DNA of 32,247 nucleotides from Patescibacteria group bacterium (GCA_020428645.1 JAGQMN010000009.1:1-32247), one strand, 5' to 3'; counted from the first letter of the stretch, positions 8,755 through 15,384 are shown. Program-made: numbers and translations. Notes: generated from the sequence alone by a model not told the origin.

Positions 8755-9072
8755 CTACTCTTCCTCGTTGTCGTAATGTGGAGTAGGTGTGTCTTCACCT
8801 AATTCATTTCGCAAGTCTGCGATATTCTGATCGATACGTTTCATCTTTTTTGAGATGATGTTGAAGTATCGAATAGTCAAGACCCATGAGAATACAAAGG
8901 CAATGGGCAACGCTATCCAGGTAGCATTACCTCCCAACCGCATTCCTATAAGGACTGCAATTAGCAAAGGAACGGCAAACAAACCAGCGATTTTGAGACC
9001 TGCCCAAAAGATTCGGGTAACGTGCTCATCGCGTTCTTGTATAAGAGTTTGTAACTGTTCTTCTTTTTTCAT
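8755..9072 (-). CDS. AtpZ/AtpI-like membrane protein at the head of the ATP synthase operon
   Basis: 105 aa from the ATG at 9072 (MKKEEQL). Upstream in-frame codons belong to the leader hairpin and are not used. A charged N-terminus is followed by two membrane helices (about 24-45, AGLKIAGLFAVPLLIAVLIG, and 50-68, WIALPIAFVFSWVLTIRYF), then a basic and an acidic tail ending in DNEEE. Two-helix proteins in first place of an atp operon are usually AtpZ/AtpI, which help c-ring assembly or Mg2+ supply. The sequence match is weak, so position and topology carry the call. Confidence 0.7.
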   Translation of the reverse strand: MKKEEQLQTLIQERDEHVTRIFWAGLKIAGLFAVPLLIAVLIGMRLGGNATWIALPIAFVFSWVLTIRYFNIISKKMKRIDQNIADLRNELGEDTPTPHYDNEEE

Positions 9073-9085
9073 AGTAAAAAAAGAT

Positions 9086-9108
9086 CGACACTGTTTTTTA
9101 CAATGTCG
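9086..9108 (-). promoter_or_regulatory. Leader hairpin of the ATP synthase mRNA
   Basis: 9-bp stem (9086-9094 with 9100-9108, one G-U pair or mismatch) with a 5-base A loop on the minus strand. It begins just after the expected transcript start and ends 13 nt before the first ATG. This is one of few genes here with a real 5' leader. Confidence 0.5.
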
Positions 9109-9113
9109 CGAAC

Positions 9114-9141
9114 AGTATAGCATGGTTTGTTTTTAGAGCAA
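9114..9141 (-). promoter_or_regulatory. Promoter of the ATP synthase operon
   Basis: -35 TTGCTC (9136-9141), 16-bp spacer, -10 TATACT (9114-9119). The leader would be about 35 nt. The -35 box touches the U-tract of the upstream gene's terminator. Confidence 0.75.
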
Positions 9142-9142
9142 G

Positions 9143-9175
9143 AAAAAAGTAGTTGAACTATTATAGTTCAACTAC
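9143..9175 (-). terminator. Terminator overlapping the end of the gene at 9161
   Basis: Perfect 11-bp stem (9149-9159 with 9165-9175), 5-nt loop, six U at 9143-9148. The last codons and the stop of the upstream gene lie inside the stem. Confidence 0.9.
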
Positions 9176-9550
9176 TGTACCTGTTTGTAGGTTAATGAGT
9201 TTAAAGGCTCGTTCCCTGATATTGTCCTTTTTCTCTTGAATTAACTTTTGTATAAGTTTCTTTCTATTAAGAGAAGTTTCCTTAAAAAGCTTTTTAAATT
9301 TCCAAACGGTAATGCCAAATATTCTTCGTCGTACCTGGAACCATTGTTGCATTTTTTTAACGTCTTCATCTGAAATGTAAGCAAGAGATCGTTTGTCTGC
9401 AATAGCTTCTAAATCATACAAATCTAATGTAATGAAAGGTTTTCCAATTGGTTTTAGATCTTCTTTAGAAATAGTGAGAAATAGTTTTTTTAACCTCTCA
9501 TAAATTTCTGTAGTTTCGTGTTTGTATTCTTCTTCGTTGATGGATTTCAT
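9161..9550 (-). CDS. Hypothetical protein, charged and helical
   Basis: 129 aa, unrecognised. It has no signal peptide or membrane helix. The first 30 residues are acidic and helical (EEEYKHETTEIYERLKKLF), the middle is mixed (PIGKPFITLDLYDLEAIADK), and residues 75-115 are strongly basic (RRRIFG, WKFKKLFKETSLNRKKLIQ). The AT-rich codon use resembles other orphans here. A TTGTAA/TATACT promoter about 55 nt upstream and an overlapping terminator make it a single-gene unit between the ATP synthase operon and the tRNA cluster. Confidence 0.7.
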   Translation of the reverse strand: MKSINEEEYKHETTEIYERLKKLFLTISKEDLKPIGKPFITLDLYDLEAIADKRSLAYISDEDVKKMQQWFQVRRRIFGITVWKFKKLFKETSLNRKKLIQKLIQEKKDNIRERAFKLINLQTGTVVEL

Positions 9551-9608
9551 GTGTCATGAGGAAAAAATTAGTGAGACTTCAGTTAGCAAGTTACGTTCTT
9601 TATGCCGA

Positions 9609-9636
9609 AGTATACCAAAACAAAAAACCTTTACAA
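9609..9636 (-). promoter_or_regulatory. Promoter of the gene at 9161-9550
   Basis: -35 TTGTAA (9631-9636), 16-bp spacer, -10 TATACT (9609-9614). The leader is about 50 nt. The -35 box lies inside the hairpin of the preceding terminator. Confidence 0.6.
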
Positions 9637-9647
9637 GTGTAGGTTTT
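9622..9647 (-). terminator. Terminator downstream of the tRNA-Ile unit
   Basis: AAAACC pairs with GGTTTT (9624-9629 with 9042+600, i.e. 9642-9647) and the inner TACA/TGTA extends the stem; six U on the minus strand (9622-9627). It lies about 220 nt after tRNA-Ile, just past the second copy of the tRNA 3' end. Confidence 0.65.
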
Positions 9648-9652
9648 CATTG

Positions 9653-9674
9653 TATGTGCGCATGCTAGGACTTG
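9653..9674. repeat. 22-bp direct repeat, distal copy of the tRNA-Ile 3' end
   Basis: Exact 22-bp copy of 9865-9886, offset by 212 bp. The other copy covers the 3' end of tRNA-Ile: the acceptor 3' strand and part of the T arm. Such pairs are the usual footprint of tRNA-targeted integration (attL/attR), but the enclosed segment is only about 190 bp and has no integrase. Confidence 0.85.
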
Positions 9675-9864
9675 GTCACCACGATGGGTCACGTACGATT
9701 TCTTCGAAATCTACTTAAACCTCATCGTCTCGACCCCGCCGTCACCTACGGACTGCGTCTGTCTGCCGACAGGCAGGTCCGGCTTCGCAGGTGACTTTTT
9801 TCAAGTCCGCATACGTTTACTAAAACAAATAGCCTCGACACGTTCGTATCGAAACTATTTGTTT
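9675..9864. other. GC-rich palindromic segment between the tRNA-Ile repeats
   Basis: No open frame of interest. Three foldable blocks are present: 9824-9867, a hairpin with AAAACAAATAG/CTATTTGTTTT arms and further inner pairing; the block bounded by GTCACCT (about 9741-9747) and AGGTGAC (about 9788-9794) with inner CGGAC/GTCCG and CTGCC/GGCAG stems; and ACGATG/CATCGT arms around a GATTTC/GAAATC hairpin (about 9678-9728). The GC content of the middle is well above the surroundings. Relic of a mobile element, a palindromic intergenic repeat, or a structured RNA are all possible. Confidence 0.5.
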
Positions 9865-9886
9865 TATGTGCGCATGCTAGGACTTG
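9865..9886. repeat. 22-bp direct repeat, copy at the tRNA-Ile 3' end
   Basis: Covers the last 18 nt of tRNA-Ile and 4 nt beyond. Identical to 9653-9674. Confidence 0.85.
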
Positions 9887-9942
9887 AACCTAGGACCTCG
9901 TCATTATCAGTGACGCGCTCTAACCACCTGAGCTACACGCGC
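9869..9942 (-). tRNA. tRNA-Ile (anticodon GAT)
   Basis: 74 nt, full cloverleaf. The acceptor stem GCGCGTG pairs with CATGCGC (one G-U), the D arm is GCTC/GAGC, the anticodon stem CGTCA/TGACG encloses CTGATAA with anticodon GAT, and the T arm CTAGG/CCTAG encloses TTCAAGT. The discriminator base is A, as expected for isoleucine. CCA is not encoded and must be added. A TATACT box lies about 40 nt upstream. Confidence 0.97.
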
Positions 9943-9981
9943 ATATATATTGTTGTGTTAAACAAAAGTTAACTGAAACAG

Positions 9982-9987
9982 AGTATA
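9982..9987 (-). promoter_or_regulatory. -10 box of tRNA-Ile
   Basis: Minus-strand TATACT about 40 nt before the mature 5' end. A TTTGCA-like -35 sits 16 bp further upstream. Confidence 0.5.
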
Positions 9988-10010
9988 TCAAAATAACTCG
10001 TTTTGCAAAC

Positions 10011-10047
10011 AAAAAGGGAGTCAACTAATAAAAGAAGACTCCCCCTT
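10011..10047 (-). terminator. Terminator after the tRNA-like gene
   Basis: GGGAGTC (10016-10022) pairs with GACTCCC (10037-10043), followed by five U (10011-10015) on the minus strand. Confidence 0.75.
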
Positions 10048-10057
10048 ACAAATTTTT

Positions 10058-10128
10058 CAGTAAATGCGAGGCTCGAACTCGCGACCTTCCACAAAAGCAG
10101 ACGCTCTAGCCAACTGAGCTAATTCACC
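10058..10128 (-). pseudogene. tRNA-Lys-like gene with a shortened anticodon loop
   Basis: 71 nt. D arm (GCTC/GAGC) and T arm (GCGAG/CTCGC around TTCGAGC) are perfect, and the acceptor stem pairs GGTGAAT with ATTTACT using two G-U pairs, one at the 1-72 position. The anticodon arm is odd: TCTGC pairs with GTGGA (two G-U), leaving a loop of only four T. The standard 7-base loop would need three more bases. The body resembles tRNA-Lys(TTT). Either a degenerate tRNA, an unusual functional one, or a local sequencing error; a normal anticodon cannot be read. Confidence 0.65.
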
Positions 10129-10247
10129 AAATAAATAGAAATTTTCTGTTAAAGAATTATGAGGCTATGAACCTAATGATTCTAGGAGAGTACAGCCGAG
10201 TGACTTTACGGACACTGTATTATTCCTAAAAAATTTCTAAGATAAAT

Positions 10248-10862
10248 TTAAACCTTTTTTGTTATTTGGTCAAACAACTCAGGAAAGTCTTCATCAAGAA
10301 AGTGTCCCCTATCCTCAAATACATGTAATTGTGACCCTGGAATTTGTTCGTGGTATCTTTCTGATTCTTCAAAAGGAACAATTTCGTCGTCTTTTGAGTG
10401 GTAAATGTGAATTTCAGGAATGCTTTTTTCTAAGAGTTTTCCGGGAAAATTAGTAAGATTAAAATCACTTTGACTCTTGCCTTTATTTGCTAGGTCATAA
10501 ACAGATCCAACAAAATGAATTTGCTTAATAGTTACTGGGAAATCATTCTCACTTAGGTACTTGGCAAGAAAAATTCCACCAAGGGAGTGTCCTATTAATA
10601 CAATATCGTTACGTAAAAATTCAAAAGATTTTTCAAACCAAATTTTCCATTCAAGGTATTTCGCATTTTCCTTGTTAGGCATACGTGGACGGATAAGTTC
10701 ATAAGTGTCCATGTTCAAAAATAACTCGTGGTTATGTGACCATCGATTTCTATGTTTCATTCCATCAATGTTGAAGTCCCATAACTTAAGCTGATCCAAA
10801 AAATCACCATAGGTATTAAAGCAACTACCTCCATGAATATGTAGTATCTGCTGTTTGTTCAT
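10248..10862 (-). CDS. Small alpha/beta hydrolase
   Basis: 204 aa. The fold is shown by the N-terminal strand and oxyanion segment ILHIHGGS, the nucleophile elbow GHSLGG (S93), the acid segment HSKDDEIVPF (D159) and the catalytic His in EDRGHFLDED (H187). Spacing is that of small RBBP9/YdeN-like serine hydrolases; the substrate cannot be told. No signal peptide, so cytoplasmic. It lies 24 nt after prfA but has its own TATAAT box 6 nt before the ATG, so it can be transcribed separately as a leaderless mRNA. Codon use is AT-rich. Confidence 0.88.
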   Translation of the reverse strand: MNKQQILHIHGGSCFNTYGDFLDQLKLWDFNIDGMKHRNRWSHNHELFLNMDTYELIRPRMPNKENAKYLEWKIWFEKSFEFLRNDIVLIGHSLGGIFLAKYLSENDFPVTIKQIHFVGSVYDLANKGKSQSDFNLTNFPGKLLEKSIPEIHIYHSKDDEIVPFEESERYHEQIPGSQLHVFEDRGHFLDEDFPELFDQITKKV

Positions 10863-10868
10863 AGATTC

Positions 10869-10874
10869 ATTATA
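10869..10874 (-). promoter_or_regulatory. -10 box of the hydrolase gene
   Basis: Minus-strand TATAAT, 6 nt before the ATG, located in the short spacer after prfA. Confidence 0.65.
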
Positions 10875-10886
10875 ACAAAAAGACGA

Positions 10887-11870
10887 TTATTCGTCTTCTG
10901 CTTCGAGTTCATCTTGTTTATGACGTAATTTTTCGTAGATGCGACCAAAATCACCTGCCATGATACCCTCGATGTTTGACCACGATTCTTTAATGCGGTG
11001 ATCAGTAATACGGTCCTGCGGAAAATTGTACGTTCGAATTTTCTCTGACCGATCCCCTGTTCCAATTTGTTTCTTTCGTTTGTCAGCGTACTTTGCCTGT
11101 TCCTCTTCGTCTTTTAGTTGTTGGAGTTTAGAGCGAAGAATTGAGAGAGCGTTTTCTTTGTTTTTCAATTGGGTACGCTGGGCGGTCGATCGAACGTCCA
11201 ATCCTGTTGGTTTGTGAATCACCCGCACCGCGGTTTCAACCTTGTTGACATTTTGTCCTCCTGCCCCACCTGATCGTGATGTTTCAAACTCAAGGTCTGC
11301 ATCATTCAATTCAATCGTTGTGCGCTTAAACAATGGCATAATCGCCACTGAAATCGTTGAGGTATGAATACGCCCCTGTTTTTCGGTTTCAGGAACACGC
11401 TGTACTCGGTGTACTCCTGTTTCCCATTGGAGGTGGTCGTAGGCACCTTCGCCTTTTATTTCGAATGAGGCTTCTTTATACCCACCAACATCATTAGTTG
11501 AAGTGTCCACGATACTCCAGCTCCAACCCTTCATCTCAACATAGCGTTGGTACATTTCTGCCATTTCGTGTGCAAAGAGCGATGCTTCGTCCCCACCAGC
11601 GCCAGCTCGAATTTCCAAAATAATCTCGCGTGGAGACTCTTTATCAGCTTCTTCTTCCTTTTTGATAATATCCTCTGCCTGTTGAATATAGGTATTAATC
11701 TGCAAAATAAGGTTGTTAATCTCGTCGTTTGCAAGTTCTGCCATTTCAGGGTCTTCAATCATATTTTTCGTCTCATCGAGTTTACGTGTGAGATCAATGA
11801 TTTGAGAAGCGAAAAACTGAGTGCTTGGGGTATCTTGAATTTTCTCAATATCGTGTTGGATAATTTCCAT
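10887..11870 (-). CDS. prfA: Peptide chain release factor 1
   Basis: 327 aa from the ATG at 11870. A GTG 15 nt upstream would extend the frame, but the promoter -10 box (TATACT) lies within those codons, so the ATG is preferred. It reads UAA/UAG stop codons. The RF1 tripeptide is PET at 160-162 ([15 protein letters not shown]), which separates it from RF2 (SPF), and the peptidyl-tRNA hydrolysis motif GGQ is at 204-206 ([11 protein letters not shown]). The N-terminal helical domain is about 25-30 residues shorter than in E. coli. The methyltransferase prmC is not next to it here. Confidence 0.97.
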   Translation of the reverse strand: MEIIQHDIEKIQDTPSTQFFASQIIDLTRKLDETKNMIEDPEMAELANDEINNLILQINTYIQQAEDIIKKEEEADKESPREIILEIRAGAGGDEASLFAHEMAEMYQRYVEMKGWSWSIVDTSTNDVGGYKEASFEIKGEGAYDHLQWETGVHRVQRVPETEKQGRIHTSTISVAIMPLFKRTTIELNDADLEFETSRSGGAGGQNVNKVETAVRVIHKPTGLDVRSTAQRTQLKNKENALSILRSKLQQLKDEEEQAKYADKRKKQIGTGDRSEKIRTYNFPQDRITDHRIKESWSNIEGIMAGDFGRIYEKLRHKQDELEAEDE

Positions 11871-11876
11871 GCGAGC

Positions 11877-11905
11877 AGTATACACAAAAAAAGATGCATT
11901 TTAAA
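11877..11905 (-). promoter_or_regulatory. Promoter of prfA
   Basis: -10 TATACT (11877-11882), 6 nt from the ATG, with a weak -35 TTTAAA 17 bp upstream that lies in the preceding terminator stem. Confidence 0.6.
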
Positions 11906-11925
11906 CCTCGTGGTTAAAATGCATC
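11885..11925 (-). terminator. Terminator of the secreted-protein gene
   Basis: Stem of 14 bp with one bulge (11893-11907 with 11912-11925), 4-nt loop, seven U following. It overlaps the prfA promoter. Confidence 0.88.
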
Positions 11926-11936
11926 ATCTACGGCGC

Positions 11937-12515
11937 TTAATTTAACAAAATCTTATCAAATCTGTTTGAATAAATTTCATCAACAAAATAACGTGTTATT
12001 TCCTCAATGAGCCGAACCCGTGCTTCTGTATACACCGGACTTGGTTCAACAAGTTCGGGTTTGTTATTGGACACCATAAAGGTAGTTTCAATATCCTTTG
12101 ACCAGCCAAAATTTTTTACAACCACTTGAAAACTCATCCGTGTGTAAAACAGTTTATCTTGTCGTAATACCTCAAATGTCTGCCACCCACCTTCGCTGCG
12201 CGCTTCCGGATAGGTTACGAGAAATCCATCATATTTACTCTCAATAATGAATTCGTGCGTGTGTTCTGTGCATGCATTTTGTTCACAGAGACGATCGGTC
12301 TTTGCAAAAAAATAGACACGTTTGTTTTTATCTTCAAACATTGCAGTTTGAAATCTAAAAATACATACATTAATTCGGTCATACATTTGTTGAAATGATG
12401 ATGCTTCGCGTTCTAAGCAAAGGGTATACAGATCCAAGGGATCACCTGTGACAAACTCTTGTGCGTACACAGAGGAACAAAACATAAAACAAAATACATA
12501 TTTAATTGTGCTCAT
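11937..12515 (-). CDS. Secreted hypothetical protein
   Basis: 192 aa. It starts with a signal peptide (TIKYVFCFMFCSSVYA, likely cut before QEF). The mature part has four cysteines (in LCLERE, NVCIF, LCEQNAC) that could form two disulfides, several aromatic beta-strand-like stretches (RVYFFAKTD, YDGFLVTYPEA, MSFQVVVKNFGW) and a helical C-terminus. No family is recognised. Export to the cell surface or outside is the only safe inference. It is a single gene with its own terminator; its promoter is unclear (a poor TAAATT 8 nt before the ATG). Confidence 0.75.
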   Translation of the reverse strand: MSTIKYVFCFMFCSSVYAQEFVTGDPLDLYTLCLEREASSFQQMYDRINVCIFRFQTAMFEDKNKRVYFFAKTDRLCEQNACTEHTHEFIIESKYDGFLVTYPEARSEGGWQTFEVLRQDKLFYTRMSFQVVVKNFGWSKDIETTFMVSNNKPELVEPSPVYTEARVRLIEEITRYFVDEIYSNRFDKILLN

Positions 12516-12560
12516 GGTAAATTAATTTAAAGATCAACTGTTTTTTATTTAACCATAGAA

Positions 12561-12595
12561 ATAAAAAACTACCTAGTCTTTATGTTGGTAGTTTT
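12561..12595 (-). terminator. Terminator overlapping the gene at 12573
   Basis: 9-bp stem (12565-12573 with 12587-12595) and U-run on the minus strand. The final codons of the gene fall in the loop and 3' arm. Confidence 0.8.
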
Positions 12596-12899
12596 CGAGG
12601 AGGACATCAAAATCAGGTACTTCAATTTCAGCATCGTAGTTCTTGCGAACGTGATCAGCAGCATGAACAACACGTCGTTTGCACTGTTCAATATCAAATG
12701 AGAGTTGGTTGTGCAGTTCAAAGTCGTACTTGTCGCTTTTGAAATTTTTATGTTCGACCTGTTCGAGGTACTGGTCGTACAAATCGTACATGCGGTGCAC
12801 TTCTTCTACTACAATTTCGCGATAGTTTTCTACCGCTTGTTGTTTTTCTCGATCAGTATAGTGGTGATCGGTTTTTTTACTTTTTTTGATGTCTTTCAT
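12573..12899 (-). CDS. Small charged hypothetical protein
   Basis: 108 aa from the ATG at 12899 (MKDIKKSKKTDHHY). A longer frame runs upstream through the rpmE region but is rejected because the -10 box and the rpmE terminator lie there. Lys/His-rich N-terminus, then mostly helix (EKQQAVENYREIVVEEVHRM, YDQYLEQVEHKNF, IEQCKRRVVHAADHVRKNY) with an acidic C-terminal tail. No membrane helix, and one cysteine. Function unknown. A TATAAT box 9 nt upstream predicts a leaderless mRNA. Confidence 0.75.
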   Translation of the reverse strand: MKDIKKSKKTDHHYTDREKQQAVENYREIVVEEVHRMYDLYDQYLEQVEHKNFKSDKYDFELHNQLSFDIEQCKRRVVHAADHVRKNYDAEIEVPDFDVLLENYQHKD

Positions 12900-12908
12900 T
12901 GTGCGTTT

Positions 12909-12938
12909 ATTATAACACGTTGCTAAAAAAAATCGCAA
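12909..12938 (-). promoter_or_regulatory. Promoter of the gene at 12573-12899
   Basis: -35 TTGCGA (12933-12938), 18-bp spacer, -10 TATAAT (12909-12914), 9 nt before the ATG. Confidence 0.6.
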
Positions 12939-12964
12939 AATAAAAACACCCAAACATGTGGTGT
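12937..12964 (-). terminator. Terminator of rpmE
   Basis: ACACC (12946-12950) pairs with GGTGT (12960-12964), followed by a U-rich tract on the minus strand. Short stem, directly after the stop codon. Confidence 0.65.
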
Positions 12965-12966
12965 AA

Positions 12967-13224
12967 TTATTTCTTCTGTGCAGCTGCCATTCGCTTCTTG
13001 AACTTCTCGGCACGTCCTGCGGTATCGAGACGCTTTTCTGTACCGGTATAGAATGGATGTGACGCTGAAGAGATTTCAACTTTAACGAGCGGATACTCTT
13101 TTCCATCGTGCCATTTCGCAGTTTCCTCTGATGGCATGGTTGATGAAACCAAGAATTGTTGTCCGCTGGCGTTATCGTGGAAAATCACCTTACGGTAATC
13201 TTGTGGATGAATGTCGTTCTTCAT
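12967..13224 (-). CDS. rpmE: 50S ribosomal protein bL31, zinc-free type
   Basis: 85 aa from the ATG at 13224 ([15 protein letters not shown]), which matches the usual bL31 start MKxxIHP; an ATG four codons upstream is possible but non-canonical and overlaps the -10 box. Landmarks are [32 protein letters not shown] and [10 protein letters not shown]. The protein has no cysteine, so it is the C- (zinc-independent, type B-like) form. It helps join the 50S central protuberance to the 30S head. It may be co-transcribed after the transglycosylase gene, as no terminator separates them. Confidence 0.96.
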   Translation of the reverse strand: MKNDIHPQDYRKVIFHDNASGQQFLVSSTMPSEETAKWHDGKEYPLVKVEISSASHPFYTGTEKRLDTAGRAEKFKKRMAAAQKK

Positions 13225-13234
13225 AACGTAGAGC

Positions 13235-13262
13235 ATACTATCACATTAACCTGATTACACAA
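13235..13262 (-). promoter_or_regulatory. Promoter of rpmE
   Basis: -35 TTGTGT (13257-13262), 16-bp spacer, -10 TAGTAT (13235-13240), 10 nt before the preferred ATG at 13224. Confidence 0.5.
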
Positions 13263-13265
13263 GTA

Positions 13266-14648
13266 CTATTGCCGTTCAATAATGTCGATATTTGCTTGAA
13301 TGCGAACAGTACGATTCATTACCCCATCACCATAAAATGCATTCTTTACGCTTGGATCAGAACAACTACGTCCTGAATAGTATTTACATGCGGCTTCTCG
13401 TTCAGCAGTATAGGTTTGTGCACCTGCACCAAGATCAGAAACGTACAGTGCTGTCGCATGAATGGCGTGTTGTGCATTCCATGGATTCGCTACTGAAACC
13501 CCAACTGATTTTGCAATTCGGGACTCGTAGCTTTGCCAGGTGGTTGGAATAAACTGTGATGGTCCCATAGCACCTCCCCATCCTGAATACTGACCATTTA
13601 CTTTAATAGGACATGATAACGGTGTTCCAACAAGAGGACGACCTAATTTCTTCATCAACGATTGGTAGATAGTTTGATCGTCACGCCACGAACCACTCGT
13701 TGGTCCTGGCATGATGTCACTCCAAATTGGTTCGTTCGTGTTTCGGTTACACGTACCAACATTTTTACCAAGATTTGATTCCTGTTCAAGAATTGCCAAA
13801 ATGAATGCAGGACGAACACCAGTTTTCTTACTTGCCTCTTTGGCAAACGCATATGCATCACCGAATGGAATTCCACCACCAGCAAGGTCACGCAATTCAA
13901 AGAGTTTACTCGTGATTTCTTGAATTTCTTTTTCTCGAATAGCACGCAGTTGCGTTAGTGAAGCTTCAGCTTGTTCACTGACCGCGAGTGCTTGATCACG
14001 TTCTTTCTTTTGGTCTTCTATCTTCTTCTGCTCAACCTGTAATCCGTATTTAGCAGCATCTTCTTCTTCTCGTTTCTTCTCAAGTTCAGATTTTTGACCG
14101 TAGATATCGACCTTGAGTTGATCAATGATAGCAAATGAATCAGAAAGTGAATCTTGTACATATGAAAATGCAGGGGCATCCTCATAAAAATCAGATACCT
14201 GTTCATTGCTCAGTATAAATTCGAACACCGTTGAATCATCAAGCTCGTATCGTTTACGGAGAATCTTTTCGAGTGATTCTTTTTCTCGCTGTAATTTTTG
14301 ATTAAGTTGTTCAAGACTCTGTTCTCGCTCAACAATATCACTTTTAATGTTTTGAATGAGGCTATTTTTCTTTTTAATTTCAGTTGAGGTTTTTTTAATT
14401 TCACCATTTAATTGGGTAATCTCAGCACCAAGTTTTGCTTGATTTTGATCCTGTAATTGAATACCACCGTTAATAACCTGAATTTCTTTTGCAAGATCTT
14501 CGAGGCGTTTGCGACAGTCAGATTCGTTCTCTTCTCGGTTACATTTACTCACATCAAATTGGGCATTCACAGTGTGCGTCTGTAGTCCGTACATTCCTAT
14601 CATCAATGTACTCACAAGAAATATTGTAGTTCGTATGTGTGTTTTCAC
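13266..14648 (-). CDS. Lytic murein transglycosylase with N-terminal coiled coil
   Basis: 460 aa, GTG start. A signal peptide (about 1-29, ending TVNA-QF) is followed by a long coiled coil (about 40-250, Glu/Lys/Gln heptads) like those of the EnvC/CwlO/PcsB hydrolase activators, then a catalytic domain from about 262. The catalytic glutamate is probably E290 in LAILEQESNLG, and GAMGPSQFIPTTW (359-371) is the MltB-type signature. Such enzymes cut the glycan strands of peptidoglycan with 1,6-anhydro product formation. Joining an activator-like coiled coil to a lytic domain suggests recruitment to a division or secretion site. Five cysteines in the catalytic part may form disulfides outside the membrane. 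A TATACT box lies 9 nt before the GTG. Confidence 0.9.
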   Translation of the reverse strand: MKTHIRTTIFLVSTLMIGMYGLQTHTVNAQFDVSKCNREENESDCRKRLEDLAKEIQVINGGIQLQDQNQAKLGAEITQLNGEIKKTSTEIKKKNSLIQNIKSDIVEREQSLEQLNQKLQREKESLEKILRKRYELDDSTVFEFILSNEQVSDFYEDAPAFSYVQDSLSDSFAIIDQLKVDIYGQKSELEKKREEEDAAKYGLQVEQKKIEDQKKERDQALAVSEQAEASLTQLRAIREKEIQEITSKLFELRDLAGGGIPFGDAYAFAKEASKKTGVRPAFILAILEQESNLGKNVGTCNRNTNEPIWSDIMPGPTSGSWRDDQTIYQSLMKKLGRPLVGTPLSCPIKVNGQYSGWGGAMGPSQFIPTTWQSYESRIAKSVGVSVANPWNAQHAIHATALYVSDLGAGAQTYTAEREAACKYYSGRSCSDPSVKNAFYGDGVMNRTVRIQANIDIIERQ

Positions 14649-14657
14649 AGTAGTGGT

Positions 14658-14663
14658 AGTATA
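14658..14663 (-). promoter_or_regulatory. -10 box of the transglycosylase gene
   Basis: Minus-strand TATACT, 9 nt before the GTG start. No clear -35. Confidence 0.5.
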
Positions 14664-14698
14664 TCAGATTAATTTGTTTTGGTATCACATTTTGTAAC

Positions 14699-14726
14699 TT
14701 GCAATATGTGCTTGAATATATATAAT
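14699..14726 (+). promoter_or_regulatory. Promoter of rplY
   Basis: -35 TTGCAA (14699-14704), 16-bp spacer, -10 TATAAT (14721-14726), 10 nt before the ATG. It is divergent to the transglycosylase promoter. Confidence 0.72.
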
Positions 14727-14736
14727 CCTTGGTATT

Positions 14737-15384
14737 ATGATTGAGCTAAAAGTATTAAAACGAGATCCTGAAGATAGTAATGAATACCTACGGTCACAAG
14801 GGTTAGTACCTGCGGTAATGTACGGTGCTCACTACGACAGTACTCCAGTATCAGTGGATGACATTGAATTTCGTAAGGTATACCGTGAAGCTGGTACCTC
14901 ACACGTTATTACAACGACTGGTGATATTACAGGTGAAATGTGTCTTATACAAGATATGCATGCACACGTTGTGTCAGGTGAACTCCTTCATGTTGATTTC
15001 AAGGTGATTAACAAAGGTGAAAAAACCGAGGTAACCGTACCTGTTGTACTGGTTGGGGAAGCACCTGCTAAGAAAAATGGTCTTGGAATTATTCACCAAG
15101 GGATTGAGGAATTAGTTGTGGAAACACTTCCAAGTAATATTCCAGAAAGTATTGAAGTAGATATCTCAGGGCTTACAAACCTAGGAGATGGGATTAAGGT
15201 ATCTGATATCACCCTAGCAAAAGATGTTACCTTGATCGATGCTGATGAAGATATGACCATCGTATCAATTGTCGCACCACGTGCTGAAGAACCTGAAGCG
15301 GAATCAACATCAGATACCACTATGGAACCTGAACTTGTTGGACAAAAAGGTAAAGCAGAGGAAGTATCGACTGATTCTGAGTAG
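14737..15384 (+). CDS. rplY: 50S ribosomal protein bL25 (CTC/TL5 form)
   Basis: 215 aa, the long two-domain form. The N-terminal 5S-rRNA-binding domain includes LRSQGLVPAVMYG and LIQDMHAHVVSGELLHVDF; the C-terminal CTC domain contains VPVVLVGEAPAKKNG, LEVETLPSNIPESIEVDIS-like ELVVETLPSNIPESIEVDIS and GDGIKVSDITL. The last 40 residues are an acidic, disordered tail (EEPEAESTSDTT). It binds 5S rRNA at the central protuberance, and in some bacteria is linked to general stress. Single gene, the only plus-strand one between 1 and 18584. Confidence 0.96.
   Translation: MIELKVLKRDPEDSNEYLRSQGLVPAVMYGAHYDSTPVSVDDIEFRKVYREAGTSHVITTTGDITGEMCLIQDMHAHVVSGELLHVDFKVINKGEKTEVTVPVVLVGEAPAKKNGLGIIHQGIEELVVETLPSNIPESIEVDISGLTNLGDGIKVSDITLAKDVTLIDADEDMTIVSIVAPRAEEPEAESTSDTTMEPELVGQKGKAEEVSTDSE

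Noticed and set aside
11871-11885. Five-codon longer prfA start at GTG
   Set aside because: These codons contain the TATACT box that places the transcript start at or near the ATG at 11870.
12900-13106. Upstream extension of the 108-aa gene
   Set aside because: It would run through the rpmE coding region, terminator and the gene's own TATAAT box.
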